From CAYWVO01 sp964461835 (GTDB lineage Bacteria > Zixibacteria > MSB-5A5 > WJJR01 > JAJRUJ01): DNA of 13,844 bases. The stretch is from positions 1-13,844 of the forward strand of contig CAYWVO010000060.1 in assembly GCA_964461835.1 (NCBI GenBank). Reading direction: 5' to 3'. Numbering within the stretch: the first letter of the stretch is position 1; each line of letters begins with the position of its first letter. The position numbers were made by a program, and so were the translations under genes. Under the pieces are notes generated by a model. It ran no database searches. It saw nothing but the letters and a program-made list of their open reading frames with translations, and was not told the DNA's origin. This document shows, piece by piece, positions 6,229 through 13,832 of the stretch.

Positions 6229-7326
6229 ATGTTTAACTCGGCACATGAAGGAAAAGACGCCGTGCTGGAAGAGCTTATCCAATCCTGGGATGGCGAAACG
6301 ACCACGATTTGCCACGACAAAGAAACGGATGCCTGGGTCATCATTGCCATCCACTCCACTGTCCTCGGTCCCGCGATGGGCGGAACACGTATGCGGAATT
6401 ATGATTCTCCCGCAGAGGCGCTTGAGGATGCTCATCGCCTCGCCACCGCCATGACCAGCAAGTACGCTGTGCATAATCTCCCGCACGGCGGGGGGAAGGC
6501 TGTGATTGCGATTCCCCCGACAGTAAGTAAGAACCAACGAAAGCGCGTGCTTCATCTTTACGGCCGTACCCTGAAGCAACTAGGCGGCCTGTTCTCTTGC
6601 GGCCCGGATATCGGCACCGGCCCGGAGGAGATGAATATCATCGCCGAAACCGGCTCACCCCATGTCTTCTGCCGTACTCGCGACGCCGGCGGCGCCGGTT
6701 CATCGGGACCGATGACCGCAGTGGGAGTGTTTGCCGGCTTGCAGGCGGCAGCACGCCATGTCTTCCCAACCGAATCATTGGCCGGACTGCGGGTTCTCGT
6801 CCAGGGCGTGGGCAGCGTAGGCCAGATATTAATCGACTTGCTGCGCGAGCAGGGCGCGCAGGTGTTGTTTAGCGATGTTAATGATGATGTAATCCAGCGG
6901 TTCCGCGATCTGGAAGGATTGTCATTCGCCCCGCCCGATCAGGTATATACAACCGAATGCGATATCTTTTCGCCCAACGCGGTCGGCAGTATTCTCAGTG
7001 CACAGACAATTCCCCAATTGAAATGCCGCCTCATAGTAGGCGGCGCGAATAACCAGCTCGCCACCCCAGAGGACGCAAACCGACTCCACAAACGCGAGAT
7101 CATCTTCGTCCCCGATTATGTTGTAGGTGTGGGGGCAGTGATGGCAATTCCGGGCATCGAACGGCAGGGCTGGACTACGGCCGAAGCGGAGGAACGGGTG
7201 CGAACGCGGGTTGGCGAGACCGTACAATCTGTCCTGCAACTCGCCACTAGTAAAGGAATTACACCAAGTGCAGCGGCAGAAGTGCTCGTGCGAGAACGGC
7301 TGAACATACAACCGGATTCAGGCTGA
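6229..7326 (+). CDS. Leu/Phe/Val-type amino-acid dehydrogenase
   Basis: This 365-residue cytoplasmic enzyme of the Glu/Leu/Phe/Val dehydrogenase superfamily is expected to deaminate an amino acid oxidatively with NAD. The N-terminal domain reads VIIAIHSTVLGPAMGGTRM, with Lys78 (TSKYAV) and Lys90 (HGGGKAVI) spaced 12 apart like the substrate-binding and catalytic lysines of leucine dehydrogenase. Asp127 (GPDIGT) matches the catalytic Asp. The Rossmann domain has GVGSVG (193-198) and Asp216 (FSDVN), which favours NAD. The family motif PDYVINAGG is changed here to PDYVVGVGA (295-303), so the conserved Asn is Gly300; specificity, or even the reaction, may therefore differ. Length is normal. The ATG at 6229 fits the family N-terminus, but no good ribosome site precedes it. 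The gene appears monocistronic. Confidence 0.9.
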   Translation: MFNSAHEGKDAVLEELIQSWDGETTTICHDKETDAWVIIAIHSTVLGPAMGGTRMRNYDSPAEALEDAHRLATAMTSKYAVHNLPHGGGKAVIAIPPTVSKNQRKRVLHLYGRTLKQLGGLFSCGPDIGTGPEEMNIIAETGSPHVFCRTRDAGGAGSSGPMTAVGVFAGLQAAARHVFPTESLAGLRVLVQGVGSVGQILIDLLREQGAQVLFSDVNDDVIQRFRDLEGLSFAPPDQVYTTECDIFSPNAVGSILSAQTIPQLKCRLIVGGANNQLATPEDANRLHKREIIFVPDYVVGVGAVMAIPGIERQGWTTAEAEERVRTRVGETVQSVLQLATSKGITPSAAAEVLVRERLNIQPDSG

Positions 7327-7333
7327 AGGCGCT

Positions 7334-7373
7334 AAAAAAGTTGGTGAGCGAAACTTTCCACAGAAACTTTTTT
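7334..7373. terminator. Weak AT-rich inverted repeat after the dehydrogenase
   Basis: AAAAAAGTT (7334-7342) and AACTTTTTT (7365-7373) are perfect inverted arms with a 22-base loop, just after the stop codon. The T-run on the plus strand fits a terminator, but the stem is AT-rich and the loop long, so activity is doubtful. Confidence 0.35.
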
Positions 7374-7455
7374 GCGAATTTCCAAGTATACGCATATCGG
7401 AATAGGTAAGTAGTTACGTTTATTGCCCCGCAGGCAAACAGGGGAGGACGACCTG

Positions 7456-8928
7456 ATGAAGAGAACCGCGATTGTTTTGTTGATCTATGTGCTCACCTTT
7501 TCATCTGCGGCCGCACAGGAACGGCCAAGCCATGAGTACTACGAGACGATGTTCACCGAATTCATCCAGGCCATGAATTCTGAAGATACCGAGGCCCGCG
7601 AGGCATGTCTTAAGGCATATTATCTGATGGCTGACACGGTTAAGCATGTGAACCGCTGGCAGGGTCACTTCCGACGGTTCCACAGCAGGTTCGGAAACGT
7701 GGACGTCCATGCAATCAAAGTCGATTATCCCCAGGCGGTCACCGGGTTGGTGCAGGTTGATGGTCGGCGCGCACTGCACGAGTGGATTGATCTCTCACTT
7801 CATCTTAGCGAAGATACCCCTGGCAAATTCTGGTCGCTGGATGTCCAGCCCGCTCGTGATCCCGCCCTGCAACTGCCGGATCGGCCGTTAACCACCGCTG
7901 AAATCGCCCGGTATGTGGATGAGTACGTCCGGAACATGGTTGAGCGAGATGTTTTCTCTGGGACTGTGTTACTCGCCAGGGACGGTGAGCCGTTTTACTC
8001 CAGCGCGTGGGGGTACGCTAATCTGCGTTGGCAAGTCCTCAACAAACTCGACACCAAGTTTAACATTGGCTCCATGAACAAGATGTTTACCGGCGTGGCG
8101 ATCTGTCAGTTGGCCGAACAGGGAAAGCTCACCTTCGATGATTACGTAATCGATCATATGCCGGACTACCCCAATGAGGAATTCGCTCGCAGTGTGACCA
8201 TTCATCACCTGCTCACTCATACCTCCGGGATGGGCAGCTATTGGAAAACCATGTTCCAGATGGACTGGACCAAGCTCCGATCCGTGGAGGATTTCTGGCA
8301 CCTGACGATTGACGACTCCCTGGCGTTCGAACCGGGTGCGCATTTCCAATACAGTAATTCCGGCCCGGTGGTCCTGGGCATGATCATCCAGGAAATTACC
8401 GGCATGGACTATCATGACTACATTCGCGAAAACGTCACCGGACCGGCGGGCATGGCAAATACTGATTGCTACCACAACGACCATATCATCCCCAATCTCG
8501 CCTTGGGGTATTTCTGGGCGGAGGAAGACGACACGATCCGCACCAGCAATATCTTTGAACACTCGGCCCGCGGTGGCCCGGCCGGAGGCGGATACTCAAC
8601 CGTTGAAGATTTCTTGCGGTTTTCGGAAGCACTGCTTAATGGCGCGTTGCTTTCTGATTCAATGACCGCGGTGCTGACCACCGGCAAAATCAGGACTGGT
8701 CCGGATGAACAGTACGCCTACCTGTTCGCTGACGCCGACTGGAACGGACACCGCGTAATTGGTCATGGTGGTGGGGCACCCGGGATCAACGCCGACCTCA
8801 AGATCTTCCCGGAGTTGGGATTTACGATAGCAGCGATGAGCAATTACGGCCAGGGTGCCTCGGCGATCGCTCGGTTTGCCGGCGACTTGATTGCCCACCA
8901 GCGCACGGGCGCCGCAGCCAATAAATAG
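7456..8928 (+). CDS. Exported serine hydrolase, class C beta-lactamase-like
   Basis: This 490-residue protein has a Sec signal peptide (MKRTAIVLLIYVLTFSSAAA, cleavage near AAA-QE), so it acts outside the cytoplasm. Residues about 25-140 form an N-terminal region of unknown fold. Residues about 146-480 form the serine beta-lactamase / penicillin-binding-protein-like domain. It has S206-M-N-K209 (nucleophile and general base), Y299-S-N301 and H437-G-G-G in place of the KTG box, as in class C-like esterases and D-aminopeptidases. LLTHTSGM (252-259) and FEPGAHFQYSNSGPVVLG are typical of the family. True antibiotic resistance is unlikely; peptidase or esterase activity is more probable. The ATG at 7456 is preferred over a TTG at 7423 because GGGGAGG (7441-7447) lies 8 bases upstream. 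It stands alone. Confidence 0.9.
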   Translation: MKRTAIVLLIYVLTFSSAAAQERPSHEYYETMFTEFIQAMNSEDTEAREACLKAYYLMADTVKHVNRWQGHFRRFHSRFGNVDVHAIKVDYPQAVTGLVQVDGRRALHEWIDLSLHLSEDTPGKFWSLDVQPARDPALQLPDRPLTTAEIARYVDEYVRNMVERDVFSGTVLLARDGEPFYSSAWGYANLRWQVLNKLDTKFNIGSMNKMFTGVAICQLAEQGKLTFDDYVIDHMPDYPNEEFARSVTIHHLLTHTSGMGSYWKTMFQMDWTKLRSVEDFWHLTIDDSLAFEPGAHFQYSNSGPVVLGMIIQEITGMDYHDYIRENVTGPAGMANTDCYHNDHIIPNLALGYFWAEEDDTIRTSNIFEHSARGGPAGGGYSTVEDFLRFSEALLNGALLSDSMTAVLTTGKIRTGPDEQYAYLFADADWNGHRVIGHGGGAPGINADLKIFPELGFTIAAMSNYGQGASAIARFAGDLIAHQRTGAAANK

Positions 8929-9239
8929 AACTTCTCAATCAACCGGCCTCCGTCACCACAACTCTCAGAAGGTCCGGGGCCACCTCCCGTCCGGGATGAG
9001 GCCAACCGTTGGTTCGTAATATCGCTAAAGAGTTTTGCTGCGTTTGTCGGTTTATCGGAGGAAACATAGTATAGACAGGCCGGCGCCGGGATCATATATT
9101 GAGCAGACCGCGGTCACTGAATCTATCCGGACGACGTGGTCGTGTTACAGGTTAGTTACCGATCTCGTTACTGTTGTACGCTGAATTGTAGACCAGAATG
9201 TTGCCCAATGAACGACCGCACCGAGGAAAGGGATGCACT

Positions 9240-9887
9240 ATGATGGAAACCGGACAAACACTGCGGCTGGAAATTGACGGCGAGTGGACCGCAGCAGAAA
9301 TGGGTTTCTTTTTGAATCACCTGAACGATCTGCATAATGTAAAGTTGGTCTTGACCGAAGTCCGTGAAACCTGGGGTGATTTCAAGCGGTTTTACGGTGA
9401 CATGATCCGCAAGGTCCCGTTCCACGGCGCCTTAGAGGAATATGAGCGCCTGCGTGAGCGCCGTGGCGAAGATGTCGCCATTCTCTCATTTAAGGATATT
9501 CTGTTAAACACCGACAACCTGACGATGGTTGCCCACACGTTGTATCCGCGCTGGGACCTGCGAGTCGTTGGCCTCTCCTATGGCTCTCCCGGCTGGGTAG
9601 ACATCATTGGACTCAACGACATCGTCCTGCAACTGCGCGATCTGTTCAATGAATTGATCAGTTTCCGGACAGGACATCAGCCGCACGAACACCATGATCC
9701 TCACGCCAGCAACATCTTGGCGAAGCGAACCGATGTGGCCCGCCGGTTCGTGCAACTCGCTCACGAGTGTGGCTGTACCGAGAAAGAGGTTGAGATGTTG
9801 GTCGCCTGGGCAGAGACCCGACTGGAAACGATCGATCGGCTGATCCGCGGCCGGAAGATTCTGGCCATCGGGGAACGAATGGCCTAA
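9240..9887 (+). CDS. Conserved-looking protein of unknown function
   Basis: This 215-residue soluble protein has no signal peptide or membrane segment, and I do not recognise its family. An N-terminal alpha/beta part (LRLEIDGEWTAAEMGFFLNH) leads to helices around 43-75. A central strand-turn LRVVGLSYGSPGWVDIIGLN (107-126) is followed by the helix DIVLQLRDLFNELI. A His-rich linker, HQPHEHHDPHAS (147-158), precedes a C-terminal helical part with CGC (177-179). The SYGSPG-x-x-D-x-x-G pattern recurs in small bacterial proteins of unknown role. The start at 9240 is chosen because GAGGAAAGG (9223-9231) lies 8 bases upstream; a longer frame from 9198 lacks a ribosome site. The preceding 311 bases (8929-9239) contain no gene or clear promoter. 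Confidence 0.75.
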   Translation: MMETGQTLRLEIDGEWTAAEMGFFLNHLNDLHNVKLVLTEVRETWGDFKRFYGDMIRKVPFHGALEEYERLRERRGEDVAILSFKDILLNTDNLTMVAHTLYPRWDLRVVGLSYGSPGWVDIIGLNDIVLQLRDLFNELISFRTGHQPHEHHDPHASNILAKRTDVARRFVQLAHECGCTEKEVEMLVAWAETRLETIDRLIRGRKILAIGERMA

Positions 9888-10010
9888 AAACGCGGCTAAA
9901 TCCTGTCAAAACACTCCTTTTCTTTGCTGGATTTCCGGCGAATGCCTTGCGGTATTTTCTGATACATCGTATACCTTATGGTGACGATAATCTATACTAG
10001 GTAGTGTAGA

Positions 10011-10484
10011 ATGATAGCTTGGGGAAAAAATCACAAAGCCCGTTCAGAAGCCGACCCCACACTTCATGACCCGGTCATGTCAATTGGGACCGCGGCGCGC
10101 AAGGTGGGATTGTCGATCTCAGCATTGCGGAAGTACGAGTCGGAAGGGCTGCTGCTTTTCCATCGTACGCAATCGGGCCGTCGAATGCTTTCCCAGGCCG
10201 ATATCAAGCGAATTGAGGTGATTCAGCATCTGATCAACCGGCGCGGGCTGAATCTTGAGGGAATCCGGCGGTTGCTGGCAATTTTGCCCTGCTGGAAGAT
10301 GAAACCATGCACGGCAGAACAGCGAGAGCAGTGCGCCGCCTACCTTGATAGTCTGCAACCGTGCTGGATGTTGAATGATTCGGTTTGCAGGGAGACGGGA
10401 TCAGTCTGTCGGGAATGTAGCGTCTATCGGTACGGCGCATATTTCACCGACGATATCAAGACCCTGCTGCACACCGGTGAGTAG
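10011..10484 (+). CDS. MerR-type regulator with Cys-rich C-terminus
   Basis: This 157-residue regulator has a MerR-type winged-helix DNA-binding domain at about 22-90 (MSIGTAARKVGLSISALRKY, then ESEGLL and SGRRMLSQADIKRIEVIQHL). The C-terminal region has seven cysteines (94, 100, 108, 118, 126, 133, 136), with two P-C-W motifs and a final VCRECSVYR. The pattern suggests a 4Fe-4S cluster or thiol switch, so it probably senses redox state, oxygen or a metal; that is inference. The ATG at 10011 has AGG 9 bases upstream; a shorter start at 10077 lacks a ribosome site. It is first in a likely operon with the DsrMK-like genes and probably regulates them and itself. A GTATA/TATAC inverted pair (9969-9973, 9993-9997), with TATACT at 9993-9998, could be part of its operator and promoter. 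Confidence 0.85.
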   Translation: MIAWGKNHKARSEADPTLHDPVMSIGTAARKVGLSISALRKYESEGLLLFHRTQSGRRMLSQADIKRIEVIQHLINRRGLNLEGIRRLLAILPCWKMKPCTAEQREQCAAYLDSLQPCWMLNDSVCRETGSVCRECSVYRYGAYFTDDIKTLLHTGE

Positions 10485-10503
10485 GGATGAGAGGGAAAAA
10501 GAG

Positions 10504-10542
10504 ATGGTACACTATATCAACGTGGTGGAGGACTCTGAATGA
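10504..10542 (+). CDS. Possible 12-residue leader peptide overlapping the next start
   Basis: ATG at 10504 opens MVHYINVVEDSE and stops at TGA 10540-10542, giving an ATGA overlap with the ATG of the following gene at 10539. GAGGG (10491-10495) sits 8 bases before its start, and the GGAGG ribosome site of the next gene lies inside it. It could couple translation of the cytochrome subunit to upstream ribosome flow, or be chance. Confidence 0.3.
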   Translation: MVHYINVVEDSE

Positions 10543-11441
10543 CTGCGATTCACATCCTGGCGTATGCGTCGGTGCTGGTTTTTATTGTTGCCGTCGCTGT
10601 TCGGGCGATACGCCTGGCAACCACCCCCGTGCATCTGCGATGGGAGTTGTATCCTGTTGCGCATGAAAAAGATCGTGTGCGCTATGGGGGCTCATATTTC
10701 GAGGAACTCGACTGGTGGACCAAACCGCAGGAAAAATCGATGTTTGGTGAACTGGCGGTGATGATCCCCGAAATCCTGCTGCTGAAGGGGGTCTGGGAAT
10801 ATAACCGCTCGCTCTGGTGGTGGTCGTTTCCGCTGCATTTCGGCTTGTATCTGGTGATTGGAATGGCGGCGCTGACCTTGGTCGCCGCACTCATTGGCGC
10901 CCAGACCGTCTTCGGGGGAGTCCTGACCAGTGTCGCGACCGTGCTGGGGTGGATCGGCTACACATTGGGGGTCCTTGGCGCAATCGGATTGCTCATCTAT
11001 CGTCTCTCCAGTCATAAGTTGCGGAGTTTTTCCCCGCTGGGAGCATATTTCAATCTCGTGTTTTTGCTGGTGTTGTTCGGTACCGGCTTGTGGGTGTTCA
11101 GTGTTGTCAGCACACCGACCGCTGCCCTGGTAGACTGGGGCCGCTCGCTGCTGACCGCCTCCTCCGCCGGGCCTGTTCCCGGGATTGTCGGATTGCATGT
11201 GACGGTTGCGTTTTTGTTCATGTTGTATCTGCCGTTTACGCACATGACCCATTTTTTCACCAAGTATTTCACCTATCATGCGGTTCGGTGGAACGATCAG
11301 CCGAATGTCCGGGGATCAAAACTCGAGAAAGCGATTCAGGAACAGTTGGCATATCCGGTAAGCTGGTCCGCCAAGCACCTCAAAGCGGACGGTAAGAAAA
11401 CCTGGGCCGACATCGCGACTGACACGGATATGGAGGATTAA
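10539..11441 (+). CDS. DsrM/HmeC-like cytochrome b subunit (NarI-type)
   Basis: This 300-residue membrane protein is related to respiratory nitrate reductase gamma, DsrM and HmeC. It is expected to bind heme b and exchange electrons with menaquinone. It has about five transmembrane segments (4-25, 94-118, 128-153, 169-190, 216-236). Between the first two is a soluble loop containing WELYPVAHEKDRVRYGGSYF, characteristic of the DsrM/HmeC branch. Likely heme ligands are among His100 (FPLHFG), His220 (GLHVTV) and His235/His238 (FTHMTHFF). The C-terminus is cytoplasmic and charged. GGAGG at 10527-10531 gives a strong start. It is followed after 2 bases by the DsrK-like gene, so the two are surely co-translated and form one complex. 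No dsrAB, dsrJ, dsrO or dsrP gene is visible. Confidence 0.88.
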   Translation: MTAIHILAYASVLVFIVAVAVRAIRLATTPVHLRWELYPVAHEKDRVRYGGSYFEELDWWTKPQEKSMFGELAVMIPEILLLKGVWEYNRSLWWWSFPLHFGLYLVIGMAALTLVAALIGAQTVFGGVLTSVATVLGWIGYTLGVLGAIGLLIYRLSSHKLRSFSPLGAYFNLVFLLVLFGTGLWVFSVVSTPTAALVDWGRSLLTASSAGPVPGIVGLHVTVAFLFMLYLPFTHMTHFFTKYFTYHAVRWNDQPNVRGSKLEKAIQEQLAYPVSWSAKHLKADGKKTWADIATDTDMED

Positions 11442-11443
11442 CC

Positions 11444-13054
11444 ATGGCCAATAAGGTCAAAGTCAAGGATATCGGCAAAAATCCGGATCAACAACTCACC
11501 CATATTGATCCACAGGAGATGATGCCGTTACCGCCACCCTACGATAAAATCGACGAGGAGCCGAAATGGGGCGAAATCAAGCCCGAGCAGAAAGCGGAAT
11601 ACGAAAGCTCTCTCGACGATACTATTGCGGTCGGCTTTCCCAGACCGAAAACGAAAAAAGAGGAGGAAGAACTGGTTGCCCAGTTCCTCTCCGGTCTGGA
11701 AAAACTGCTGACCAAGGAGGACAACTGGACCTTCCTCCAACCGTTGCTGTTGTCGCTGGAACACTGCGCGAAATGTCAGACCTGCAATGACGCCTGTCCA
11801 ATCTATCAGGCCAGCGGCAAGAATGATGTCTATCGTCCCACCTACCGTTCGGAAGTCTGGCGACGAATTATCAAGAAATATATCAAACCGGGCGGCAAGT
11901 TCTTCGGTCGTTTCACGCAGGGCGATATTGACTTGAACTGGACCACGGTGGCGCGGCTGATGGAATTGTCGTACCGCTGCACGCTGTGTCGTCGCTGCGC
12001 CCAGACCTGCCCGATCGGCGTGGACAACGGTTTGATCACCCACGAACTGCGCAAGGTATTTAGCCAGGAAATGGGAATCGCGCCGAAAGAATTGCACGAG
12101 AAAGGTTCCGTACAGCAGTTGAAAGTTGGTTCGTCCACCGGCATGAATCCACTGGTGGTCAAAGATAACCTGGAATTCATCGACGAGGATATGCAGGACA
12201 AGACCGGCATCAAGATCGAAACACCGTGGGATAAAGAAGGCGCCGATGTTCTGTTGATCCACAACGCCGGCGAAATTCTGGCCTGGCCGGAAAACCCGGG
12301 GGCGTTTGCGATTATCCTGGAGGCTGCCGGCATTTCCTGGACGATGTCCTCAGAGCAGGTCGGCTATGACGGGATCAACTACGGTCTATGGTACGACGAT
12401 TTCCAACTGGCTCGCGTGGCGTTGAAACACGCTGAGATCGCCAAAAAACTCGGCGTGAAGAAAATCGTCATGGGCGAGTGCGGTCACGCACACAAGGCAA
12501 TTCAGGTGATCGCCGACCGGGTCTACCAGGGTGAGTACAATATCCCGCGGGAAAGCGCGATGACCCTACTGGAAGACATCGTCTTCTCCGGAAAAATTAA
12601 ATTCGATCCGTCGAAGAATGATTTTCCGGTGACTTTACATGACCCGTGCAATATGGTACGGTTGATGGGAATCGTGGAACCGCAACGTCGTATTCTGCGG
12701 CACCTGTGCCCGCAGTTCCGGGAAATGACCCCGCACGGCGTAGACAACTATTGTTGTGGCGGCGGCAGCGGGTTTGCGATTATGTCGCCGTTTAATTTCC
12801 AGGACTGGCGGTTGTCGGTATCCGGCCGGATGAAACTCAAACAAGTGCTGGAGGCGTTTGCCGATCACCCGGAACCGGAAACAAAGAAATATCTCTGCGC
12901 GCCGTGTTCGAATTGTAAGGGACAGATCCGCGACCTGTTTTCCTATTACAATGTCTGGGAAAAATCCGGTATCTTGTATGGCGGGTTGGTGGAACTTATC
13001 GTGAATGCGATGGGGGATATCAAAGAACCGTTCATTGAGTGGGAGTTCCATTAA
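11444..13054 (+). CDS. DsrK/HmeD-like iron-sulfur subunit with CCG domain
   Basis: This 536-residue cytoplasmic subunit is the catalytic partner of the cytochrome b protein just upstream. Two classical 4Fe-4S motifs are present: Cys108-x2-Cys111-x2-Cys114-x3-Cys118-Pro and Cys179-x2-Cys182-x2-Cys185-x3-Cys189-Pro. The C-terminal CCG domain, as in HdrD and DsrK, has Cys402 (HDPCNM), Cys437-Cys438 (NYCCGGGSG) and Cys485-x2-Cys488-x2-Cys491. It would bind a special 4Fe-4S cluster that splits or forms disulfides. An earlier CCG half is reduced to Cys346 (MGECGHAH). The likely role is menaquinone-linked disulfide reduction or thiol oxidation; the substrate is unknown without dsrC or dsrAB nearby. 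GGAGG (11432-11436) precedes the ATG by 7 bases. Length matches DsrK. Confidence 0.9.
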   Translation: MANKVKVKDIGKNPDQQLTHIDPQEMMPLPPPYDKIDEEPKWGEIKPEQKAEYESSLDDTIAVGFPRPKTKKEEEELVAQFLSGLEKLLTKEDNWTFLQPLLLSLEHCAKCQTCNDACPIYQASGKNDVYRPTYRSEVWRRIIKKYIKPGGKFFGRFTQGDIDLNWTTVARLMELSYRCTLCRRCAQTCPIGVDNGLITHELRKVFSQEMGIAPKELHEKGSVQQLKVGSSTGMNPLVVKDNLEFIDEDMQDKTGIKIETPWDKEGADVLLIHNAGEILAWPENPGAFAIILEAAGISWTMSSEQVGYDGINYGLWYDDFQLARVALKHAEIAKKLGVKKIVMGECGHAHKAIQVIADRVYQGEYNIPRESAMTLLEDIVFSGKIKFDPSKNDFPVTLHDPCNMVRLMGIVEPQRRILRHLCPQFREMTPHGVDNYCCGGGSGFAIMSPFNFQDWRLSVSGRMKLKQVLEAFADHPEPETKKYLCAPCSNCKGQIRDLFSYYNVWEKSGILYGGLVELIVNAMGDIKEPFIEWEFH

Positions 13055-13108
13055 ACTGACGGTGGATCAGAAACCGAAGCGAGAATCTTTGACGTGAGGA
13101 TATAGCGA

Positions 13109-13516
13109 ATGATTAGTTCAGCGGCAGGACCGGTCGGGGCGGCCGGCCGAACAATCCTGATTGTCGATGATGAACCGGACGTGGTCGCGTATTTGACCAC
13201 GCTGTTGGAAGATAACGGGTATCAGACACTCGCGGCCAAGGACGGCAAAGAAGCGGTTGAGCTGGCCAGGACACAAAAGCCGGCGTTGATTTCGCTGGAT
13301 ATCTCCATGCCGGAAGAATCCGGGGTAAAAGCGTACCGGGAATTGCAGGACGGCGCGGACACCAAAGATATTCCGGTGATTATTGTTACCGGCATCAGTG
13401 CGGATTTCGAGCGGTTCATCCGCAGCCGCAAACAAGTCGATCCACCGGACGCCTATTTCGAAAAGCCCATCGATCCCGAGAAGTTCCTGGAAAAAGTAGC
13501 AGAACTAGTGAAATAA
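13109..13516 (+). CDS. Receiver-only response regulator
   Basis: This 135-residue CheY-like protein has a complete receiver domain: acidic pair Asp20-Asp21 (LIVDDEPDV), phospho-acceptor Asp64 (SLDISMPEESG), Thr94 (IIVTGI) and Lys119 (YFEKPID). There is no output domain, so it must act through protein contact. A short Gly/Ala-rich N-terminal tail precedes the fold. The start at 13109 has GAGGA 8 bases upstream. It follows the DsrK-like gene by 54 bases with no terminator between and is probably the last gene of that operon. Response regulators beside DsrMK-like pairs suggest control by a histidine kinase encoded elsewhere. Confidence 0.9.
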   Translation: MISSAAGPVGAAGRTILIVDDEPDVVAYLTTLLEDNGYQTLAAKDGKEAVELARTQKPALISLDISMPEESGVKAYRELQDGADTKDIPVIIVTGISADFERFIRSRKQVDPPDAYFEKPIDPEKFLEKVAELVK

Positions 13517-13566
13517 CTTGGTTTGTGCGCGGTACCCCCGCGGCGGGCGCTCCACCAAAAAACCTG

Positions 13567-13700
13567 CGTGCGCGGCAGACCTCCCGGTCTGCCCGTTCCT
13601 ACGGAATTGGCAGAATTCTCCTCGTTGCGTAAGGAATCGGCCGTATACGGCCGTCATTCCGGCCTTGAGCCGGAATCCATTTTGGGGTGCGGGAGGGGGC
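13567..13700 (+). repeat. Dispersed palindromic repeat, copy B
   Basis: About 90% match to 4289-4420, in the same orientation. It opens with GGCAGACC-TCCC-GGTCTGCC (13574-13593). It keeps the perfect palindrome CGGCCGTATACGGCCG (13638-13653) and the hairpin ATTCCGGC-CTTGA-GCCGGAAT (13656-13676). Relative to copy A the stem has swapped a G:C pair for C:G. The short open frame starting at 13518 runs through this repeat and is not a gene. Confidence 0.85.
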
Positions 13701-13704
13701 GTAG

Positions 13705-13746
13705 GTCGAAACCCCTGAGTTCGCCGCAGGCGAACGTGGTTTCGAC
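13705..13746. repeat. Nested hairpin GTCGAAACC / GGTTTCGAC
   Basis: Perfect outer arms at 13705-13713 and 13738-13746 enclose perfect inner arms TTCGCC (13720-13725) and GGCGAA (13729-13734) around GCA. The left half is shared with 5347-5366, so this is another palindromic repeat family. It is followed by GTCATTCCCCGC, the start of a further ATTCC-type element. Confidence 0.75.
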
Positions 13747-13806
13747 ATGGTCATTCCCCGCATGTGCGCGGCCGCGACGATTAGTTCACCGGTGGGTTTT
13801 TTGCCC

Positions 13807-13832
13807 GTATCATTTTTCGCACGAAATGATAC
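13807..13832. repeat. Hairpin GTATCATTT / AAATGATAC at the window edge
   Basis: A perfect 9-base inverted repeat (13807-13815 and 13824-13832) with an 8-base spacer, flanked by CCC on both sides. It may be a terminator, an operator or another palindromic repeat; the window ends too soon to tell. Confidence 0.5.

Noticed and set aside
6064..6579. Minus-strand frame of 171 codons
   Set aside because: It is antisense to the conserved N-terminal part of the amino-acid dehydrogenase and to a repeat; no family features.
7456..8928. Antibiotic-resistance beta-lactamase
   Set aside because: The third box is HGGG instead of KTG and there is an extra N-terminal region, which point to the broader serine hydrolase family; no basis for claiming resistance.
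9947..9975. Sigma70 promoter TTGCGG-N17-TATACC before the regulator
   Set aside because: Both boxes are weak and a competing TATACT at 9993-9998 exists, so I did not list it as a firm promoter.
10692..11279. Minus-strand frame of 195 codons
   Set aside because: Antisense to the cytochrome b subunit; Gln/His-rich composition reflects complement of hydrophobic codons.
11528..12262. Minus-strand frame of 244 codons
   Set aside because: Antisense to the iron-sulfur motifs of the DsrK-like gene, which explain the sequence fully.
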